Positions 59,014 to 64,000 of a stretch of 64,000 nucleotides of DNA are shown piece after piece; the stretch's first letter is position 1; each line of letters opens with the position of its first letter. The stretch is from NCBI RefSeq assembly GCF_049803835.1, contig NZ_JBNAGK010000011.1:1-64000 (forward strand). Direction: 5' to 3'. The notes under the pieces are model-generated. The model saw nothing but the letters and a program-made list of their open reading frames with translations. It had not been told where the DNA came from and did no database searches. This stretch comes from Pacificoceanicola sp049803835. GTDB lineage: Bacteria > Pseudomonadota > Alphaproteobacteria > Rhodobacterales > Rhodobacteraceae. Position numbers and translations under genes: made by a program.

Positions 59014-59670
59014 ATGAAACCCAAGTTCAAGCAGCTTGCCTTGGCTGCGGCAGTGGCCCTATCCGGCCAGATACCAATGGCCGCACCGGCCAGCGCCTAC
59101 CAGGTGGACTGCGCCATCCTGCTCTGCCTTGCGGGCGGGTGGCCAGCCTCGGCCCCTTGTGCGCACGCACGTGCAGTGTTCATCCGCCGGATCACCCCTT
59201 GGCCTGTCGAACCGCCGCTGCAAATCTGGCGCTGCCCTTTGGGCGCGTCGTTTGTACCCGTCGAAACACCCGGCCCGAGCGAGCGCCTGTTCAAAGCCGC
59301 CAATTGGACGGCCCTGCCCCGGCAGTCATTTCCTGCGGATGCGCCGCTCCGCGAGGTCCAAGGCACGGACCGAGCGGATGTGGACATCTCGGATGAGACG
59401 TTTGACTTCGTGCGCAGCATCCGCGTGTTCCACATCCAGTATAGCCAACGCGAAAACTGGGAAGGCGAGTGTACACGCAGTGATGCGACCCGGCTCGGAA
59501 TCTACGGCATCCAAGGCGATTATCACTGGACCTTGTCGAAGGCCTCCGAAGTCCCCTCGGCATCCAGGCTGCGGATCCCAAGCGGCTGCAGCAATTACTT
59601 CTACCGCTCGGTCTTCGTCGAATGGCGTGACCACGCCGGACATTACGGCTCGGAAGAGGTCCGCTATTGA
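59014..59670 (+). CDS. Exported Cys-rich protein, unknown
   Basis: A 218-residue secreted protein. The signal peptide (LALAAAVALSGQIPMAAPAS) is followed by a Cys-containing region (YQVDCAILLCLAGGWPASAP, LQIWRCPLGASF) and a Trp/Tyr-rich C-terminal half. Start ATG 59014 follows GGGGAG. Not recognised; the position next to the T4SS and the export signal make a conjugation-surface or pilus-related role possible. Confidence 0.7.
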   Translation: MKPKFKQLALAAAVALSGQIPMAAPASAYQVDCAILLCLAGGWPASAPCAHARAVFIRRITPWPVEPPLQIWRCPLGASFVPVETPGPSERLFKAANWTALPRQSFPADAPLREVQGTDRADVDISDETFDFVRSIRVFHIQYSQRENWEGECTRSDATRLGIYGIQGDYHWTLSKASEVPSASRLRIPSGCSNYFYRSVFVEWRDHAGHYGSEEVRY

Positions 59671-59880
59671 CCAAATCCGGGTTCGTCCCCCTGCGGACCT
59701 GATCACCCAATCCCCTTAAACGAACACGACGCCAGACCGAAGTCCGACGCCGCGCTAGATCACTCTTCCATGCCTGAGTGTTCTAGCCGATCGTCTGCAG
59801 CCCTGCAACCAGCAATGTCGTTTTGCTGGCAGAAATGTTGTTACCTCACGATCTGACGTCGCCTCCTTAGGAGACGACCC

Positions 59881-60723
59881 ATGACCCTCACAACCGGCTC
59901 GATCCTGCGGCAGATCCTACGATGTGATCTGTCCGTGTCCGCCCACAAACTCGCGACGATCATCCTTGACGGGATCGCCTGGAAAGACGGCTACAACGGG
60001 CTCGAGCGTGGCACTGCCGCGTTCACGCTCGCGTCTTTGGCCGACGAGATGGGCGTTAGCCGCCAGCACCTCTCGACTTTGCTTGCCGAACTTGCGGCAT
60101 CAGAGCTTCGCATCGAGCGATGGAAACCGAACGGCAAATTCGCGCCCTGGCTCTTCCGGTTCGGTTGCGCGTCAGAGGATCAATCACAGCATTTGGCGTC
60201 AACTGGGCGCGACACATCACTATCTAGAGAATCTAATAACAAAACTATCTTCTCGGGAAAGATCGAGATCACTCCGGGATCGAACGTCCATCGCACGACC
60301 TGGGCCGCGCTTATCAAGGCAGCGAAGGCCGCTCTCCCCTGCTGGAACATCGACACGCAGACGATCTGGGATCGCTTCATGGCCTTCAACACTGCCCGCG
60401 GAAATACCTGCGTCCCGGCGGGCTTCCTGCTGGGCTTCATGCGCCGGTGGCAGACCTCGGTTCAGCGGAAGCCCGTGCCGCCGAAACCTGTCGACCGACC
60501 CAAGGCAGCGGCACAAACTCATCAATCCGAGTTGTCCAGATTGGCGCAACCGGCGCCGGTTGCGAACCGCCAGTTCCACGCTGCGGACCTGCAGCGTAAG
60601 ATTGGGTTTGCGGCCTATAAGGATCGGGTTAGAGCCATGGGCGAACGTTTCCGATGCAGCGAGTTTGCTGCTTTGCTGGCAGTTCATGGAGATGCCGTAA
60701 GGTCAGGTGAGATCGGACCATGA
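59881..60723 (+). CDS. Helix-turn-helix protein, plasmid-associated
   Basis: A 280-residue cytosolic protein. The N-terminal winged helix (ASLADEMGVSRQHLSTLLAE) resembles those of replication initiators and plasmid regulators. The middle has no known domain (TIWDRFMAFNTARGNTCVPA), and a Pro-rich linker and basic C-terminus follow. Start ATG 59881 with AGGAG. It could be a secondary replication or transfer regulator; sequence alone does not decide. Confidence 0.7.
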   Translation: MTLTTGSILRQILRCDLSVSAHKLATIILDGIAWKDGYNGLERGTAAFTLASLADEMGVSRQHLSTLLAELAASELRIERWKPNGKFAPWLFRFGCASEDQSQHLASTGRDTSLSRESNNKTIFSGKIEITPGSNVHRTTWAALIKAAKAALPCWNIDTQTIWDRFMAFNTARGNTCVPAGFLLGFMRRWQTSVQRKPVPPKPVDRPKAAAQTHQSELSRLAQPAPVANRQFHAADLQRKIGFAAYKDRVRAMGERFRCSEFAALLAVHGDAVRSGEIGP

Positions 60724-60814
60724 GTGGAGGTTCAGACCGAAACCGAAGCCGCCCGCCACACCCGGAAGCGTCCCAGCCCGGTCACTTCCTGAGCCAGACT
60801 CTCAGACTCCATGG

Positions 60815-60973
60815 CCCGTTCTTGCCCGCGTGCTGGAGCGAACCACCACAGGCGACACGCTGGATGGCGTTCGGATTGACTGGCTTGCGCGGTCTATGTC
60901 GCACCTGCTTGAGGTGATCAATCAACTGTTGGCCAAGAGGGTTTTTCTGAAAATGACGCTTGTGTTGGCCTAA
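60815..60973 (+). pseudogene. Remnant of a serine resolvase/invertase
   Basis: The stretch reads VLARVLERTTTGDTLDGVRI, then DWLARSMSHLLEVINQLLAK and RVFLKMTLVLA. It matches the central part of Tn3-type resolvases (GDTL..RLDRLARS..HLLE pattern). The catalytic N-terminus and the DNA-binding C-terminus are missing. It lies in the 361-base gap before repA (60724-61084), which otherwise shows no gene, and is probably the scar of an old transposon. Confidence 0.6.
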
Positions 60974-61084
60974 CCGATTGCCACTAAATCTAGAAAGTGC
61001 TTGCACGAATCTGGTTGGTCGGGCAATAGTCTCGAAAAATATCGCGCGGTCACATAAAAAACGCGCCCACGGATCGAGGCAGAC

Positions 61085-62278
61085 ATGAGCGAAGTAGAGC
61101 AGGATCTAGACATCGCCATCGGGCACTACGCTGAACTTCTCGCGTCGAACCTGCATGCTCAGCGCGCTGCCCACTTCCCTCCGGATGCCAAGAAGGTGAT
61201 GCGCACATTGACCAGCGGCGAAGCTGCTGAGCTCCTTGGCGTCGACCATACATATCTTCGGAAGCTTCATCGAGAAGGAAAGATCGTTGACGTCGAGACG
61301 ACGGCTGGAAGTCATCGCCGCTATACGCTCGACGATATCTGGGAAATCCGGCAGACGCTTGAAGGAAACGCAAAAAAGTCTGGAACTTACGTCCCTGGAC
61401 GTCGTGACGGTGACGAGCTTCAAGTCATTTCAGTGGTGAACTTCAAGGGCGGGTCCGGCAAAACGACAACCTCTGCTCACCTCGCTCAGCGCTTGGCGCT
61501 CAAGGGGTACAGGGTTCTTGCGATCGATCTCGACCCCCAAGCATCTCTCTCGGCTCTTCATGGAATCCAGCCAGAACTCGACCTTATGGAGGGCGGAACC
61601 CTCTATGATGCCGTTCGCTACGACGATCCTGTTCCAATCGCCGAAGTGATCCGCAAGACCTACATCCGCGGCCTTGATCTTATCCCGGGCAACCTTGAAC
61701 TCATGGAGTTCGAGCACGAGACGCCTGCCGCTATCCAGCAAGGCGGAGCGAAAGCGTTCTTTGCAAGAGTTCGTGACGCTCTCGATAGTGTTGAAGCAAA
61801 CTACGACGTTGTCGTGATCGACTGCCCGCCGCAGCTTGGTTTCTTGACGATGTCAGCACTTTCTGCGTCCTCGGGCGTCCTGGTGACGGTTCACCCGCAG
61901 ATGCTTGACCTCATGTCGATGTCCCAATTCCTGCGAATGACGGCTGATCTTCTGGGAGTGATCAGGGATGCAGGCGCCAATCTGCGCTTCGATTGGCTGC
62001 GCTTTTTGCCAACGCGATACAAGGTCGGCGACGCGCCACAAACCGAAGTCATCGCTTTCATTCGCGGTCTGTTTGGGAGGTCGGTCATGACCAATCACAT
62101 GGTTGAATCGACCGCAATTTCCGATGCCGGTTTGACCAAGCAAACGCTCTACGAAGCTGACAAAAAGGACTTCACGCGTCAGACGTTTGATCGTGCGATC
62201 GAATCCATGAACGCAGTGAACGATGAGATCGCTGAAATCATCCAGAACACATGGGGACGGAATGGCAAGAAAGCCTAA
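61085..62278 (+). CDS. repA: RepA partition ATPase of a repABC replicon
   Basis: A 397-residue ParA-type ATPase. An N-terminal MerR-like DNA-binding region (TSGEAAELLGVDHTYLRKLH) precedes the ATPase with Walker A VVNFKGGSGKTTTSAHLAQ and VLAIDLDPQASLSAL. It partitions the plasmid with RepB and represses the repABC promoter. It overlaps repB by 17 bases. Bases here look less GC-rich than in the copper island. Confidence 0.95.
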   Translation: MSEVEQDLDIAIGHYAELLASNLHAQRAAHFPPDAKKVMRTLTSGEAAELLGVDHTYLRKLHREGKIVDVETTAGSHRRYTLDDIWEIRQTLEGNAKKSGTYVPGRRDGDELQVISVVNFKGGSGKTTTSAHLAQRLALKGYRVLAIDLDPQASLSALHGIQPELDLMEGGTLYDAVRYDDPVPIAEVIRKTYIRGLDLIPGNLELMEFEHETPAAIQQGGAKAFFARVRDALDSVEANYDVVVIDCPPQLGFLTMSALSASSGVLVTVHPQMLDLMSMSQFLRMTADLLGVIRDAGANLRFDWLRFLPTRYKVGDAPQTEVIAFIRGLFGRSVMTNHMVESTAISDAGLTKQTLYEADKKDFTRQTFDRAIESMNAVNDEIAEIIQNTWGRNGKKA

Positions 62279-63191
62279 ACTTGGCCTGCCGCTGCAGACC
62301 CTTCGCAACGCTCCTGACGCTCTTGAAGGGCGCCGACTGCGTGGCGGTGTATTTGAGATCGATTCGGCGCAGATTGTTACCGAAGGACGGTTGGATGACA
62401 GGCTTCAGATTGAAGTTGAGGGCCTGAAAAATTCTATTTCCAAGAACGGTCAACGGGTGCCTGTCTTGGTCCGACCACTGGAAGGTGATCGCTACAACCT
62501 GATTTATGGCCGCAGACGCCTGGAAGCATGTCGCGAACTCGGTATCAAAGTTCGAGCCATCGTCACGGAAGTTGAGGGTGATCAAGCGCTTCGAGATCAG
62601 CTTCTCGAGAACCAAGAGCGTCGTGATCTGAGCTTTATTGAGCGTGCGCTTGTCGCGACGGCGCTTCTGGATGGCGACCATTTGGAAGGGGCTGAGCGCA
62701 CCAATCGTGGTGTCGCCGAAGTCCTTAACCTCCACGAAGCTGGGGTTTCACAGCTCTTGAGTGTCGTTCGGACGGTCGGCGAGGATCTCATCCAGGCAAT
62801 TGGTGCAGCTCCTGGGATTGGTCGCCCGAGATGGGAAGAGCTCAAAAAGGCTTTGGGTGCCTACGACGGTGATCGAGACCAACTGCAAGCCGTAGCTCAA
62901 GCAGCCAAGTCCGAAAGTTCCGGCTCGGTCGATGAGGTTTCTGAGCGTGCGTTTCTCGCAGTTCTGGAAGCTGCGAAGAGCGCGGGGAGGAAGGCAAATC
63001 CGCCTCGCAAGGGCGCGCCTGCTTTGGCGATCCCCGGTGTCGGAGCTGCGACAGTCAAGACCGGCCGCCAAGGCAAGCAGCTAAAACTCGATCTGACTAC
63101 GGATGAACCTGATTTTGTCAGCTGGTTGGAGGGCAATGCCCCAAAGCTGATTGCCGAGCTTCATGAGCGCTGGAAGCGTTCAGGAGACTGA
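62262..63191 (+). CDS. repB: RepB partition protein of a repABC replicon
   Basis: A 309-residue ParB-type protein (VLVRPLEGDRYNLIYGRRRL, ENQERRDLSFIERALVATAL, helix-turn-helix GVAEVLNLHEAGVSQLLSVV). It binds parS sites; none was recognised with confidence in the window. Start ATG 62262 inside the repA end. Confidence 0.94.
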   Translation: MARKPKLGLPLQTLRNAPDALEGRRLRGGVFEIDSAQIVTEGRLDDRLQIEVEGLKNSISKNGQRVPVLVRPLEGDRYNLIYGRRRLEACRELGIKVRAIVTEVEGDQALRDQLLENQERRDLSFIERALVATALLDGDHLEGAERTNRGVAEVLNLHEAGVSQLLSVVRTVGEDLIQAIGAAPGIGRPRWEELKKALGAYDGDRDQLQAVAQAAKSESSGSVDEVSERAFLAVLEAAKSAGRKANPPRKGAPALAIPGVGAATVKTGRQGKQLKLDLTTDEPDFVSWLEGNAPKLIAELHERWKRSGD

Positions 63192-63235
63192 GGAAGAGCA
63201 ACTAAAAAGAAGGAGGCACGATAGAGGCAAAAAGA

Positions 63236-63320
63236 AAAAAGGCCCCGAGAAGCAAGCTTCACGAGACCTTTGTAAGGTTTCGCACCGGGATCAGCCCGCT
63301 ACAAAATCTCAGTTTTCGCA
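63236..63320 (-). ncRNA. Counter-transcribed antisense RNA (incA/ctRNA) between repB and repC
   Basis: On the minus strand a promoter reads TTGCGG (63355-63350), 17-base spacer, TACATT (63332-63327). About 85 bases downstream is a strong intrinsic terminator: GGTCTCGTGAAGC and GCTTCTCGGGGCC pair (stem 63268-63241), followed by TTTTTT. All repABC replicons have such a small RNA in this gap, where it represses repC and sets copy number and incompatibility. Ends are predicted only. Confidence 0.8.
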
Positions 63321-63406
63321 CCTCTGAATGTAGCGTTCTGGCCCCTACCCCGCAAGCGCAAAGCGATTCGCGGGCCGTAGAAATTTTGCCTTCGTGAACG
63401 TTTTCA

Positions 63407-64000
63407 TGGAGTACACACCGATTTCGCCGTTTATGCGGCCGATCTCGCATGCCAATCTGCGCGTGATCGAGCGACCCGAGGCATCTATTCCGGGCAGACC
63501 CGTCAATAAATGGGAACTCCTGCGCGAGCTCTCGAAGGCGCAAGCGACATTTGGCGTGTCAGAACGTGATTTGACTGTTTTGCAGGGGCTCCTCAGCTTC
63601 TTTCCAGACGATTCACTTGGCGGGAACGCCGAGATGGTCGTCTTCCCCTCGAACAAGGCGATCTGTGAGCGCCTGAATGGTATGCCCTGCTCCACGATGC
63701 GTCGTCACCTCGCGCGTCTTATCGAGGCTGGTTTGCTCCATCGGCGCGATAGCCCCAATGGGAAGCGCTATGTCCGCAAGCACGGCGCAGAGCGCGTCGC
63801 CTTTGGCTTCGATCTTTCCCCGCTCTATTACCAGTCCGAGGAAATCGCGCGGGCCGCAGAGGCCGTACGTGAGGCTGAGGAGCGCGTCAGGCGCCTGAGA
63901 GAGGTCGTAAGCCTCATGCGGCGTGATCTCGCGGCCCTCGCAGAGTTCGGAGACGAGTTGCAGCCGGGCCTGCGCATCTGGGATCAGATTCGCGACAAAG
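63407..64000 (+). CDS. repC: RepC replication initiator, cut by window end
   Basis: The first 198 codons of RepC, open to the last base. Clear family blocks: SKAQATFGVSERDLTVLQGL, ICERLNGMPCSTMRRHLARL, and GLLHRRDSPNGKRYVRK. RepC binds the origin inside its own gene. Start at ATG 63407; a GTG at 63395 is in frame. The ribosome site is weak, as expected for a gene controlled by an antisense RNA. Confidence 0.93.

Noticed and set aside
61085..63191. parS partition sites within the repABC region
   Set aside because: I looked for 14-16-base palindromes of repABC type and saw none clear enough to report; a pattern scan of this region and the bases beyond the window would settle it.
1..64000. CRISPR arrays, rRNA and tRNA genes
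   Set aside because: No regularly spaced direct repeats and no tRNA or rRNA signature were seen on either strand.

Overview
The window reads as part of a large conjugative copper-resistance plasmid of an alphaproteobacterium, most likely Rhodobacterales. Grounds: a repABC replication module at the right end (repC cut by the window edge), a VirB/VirD4-type conjugation system, a cytochrome c maturation set of alphaproteobacterial type, high G+C, and protein families common in Roseobacter/Paracoccus relatives. No rRNA, tRNA or core housekeeping operon is visible.

Layout. 1-1535: ISNCY-family insertion sequence at the left edge. 1.6-36.4 kb: copper/periplasmic-redox island with three multicopper oxidases, two L,D-transpeptidases, DUF305 and glutaredoxin-membrane proteins, a TolC-type lipoprotein, cupredoxin, CusF-like protein, CueR, CopA, CopZ, a DsbA-like protein, four c-type cytochromes, a ScsB-like protein, a cobalamin-riboswitch-controlled cbtBA pair, a two-component system co-oriented with ccmFGHI, a Met-rich EF-hand protein, and a second copper ATPase with YHS and heavy-metal-binding domains. 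36.4-37.5 kb: IS30-type element whose transposase has an in-frame stop. 37.6-44.7 kb: mobilisation region (virC2-like, virC1-like, candidate oriT, mobC/virD1-like, virD2 relaxase, virD4). 44.8-46.4 kb: hipBA. 46.5-57.8 kb: one long leftward virB operon. 57.9-60.7 kb: small unknown genes and parDE. 60.8-61.0 kb: remnant of a serine resolvase. 61.1-64.0 kb: repA, repB, antisense RNA, repC (partial).

How it works together. Five promoter-like sites have a CueR-type dyad with a 19-bp spacer, at 3683, 12625 (minus), 12692, 18569 and 34034, and would couple most copper genes to the one cueR. A second layer is suggested by TTTGTA/TGTATC repeats with 10-bp spacing in front of the response regulator gene and beside the 18569 CueR site. 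Export is by the two P-type ATPases, periplasmic handling by CusF-like, cupredoxin, CopZ-like and Met-rich proteins, and oxidation by the multicopper oxidases.

The most interesting idea is that the island carries not only copper removal genes but spare copies of processes reported to be copper targets: cytochrome c assembly (ccmFGHI next to the copper-type two-component system), L,D-transpeptidases, and Dsb/Scs thiol chemistry. This is inference from gene content and arrangement, and each part is listed separately below.
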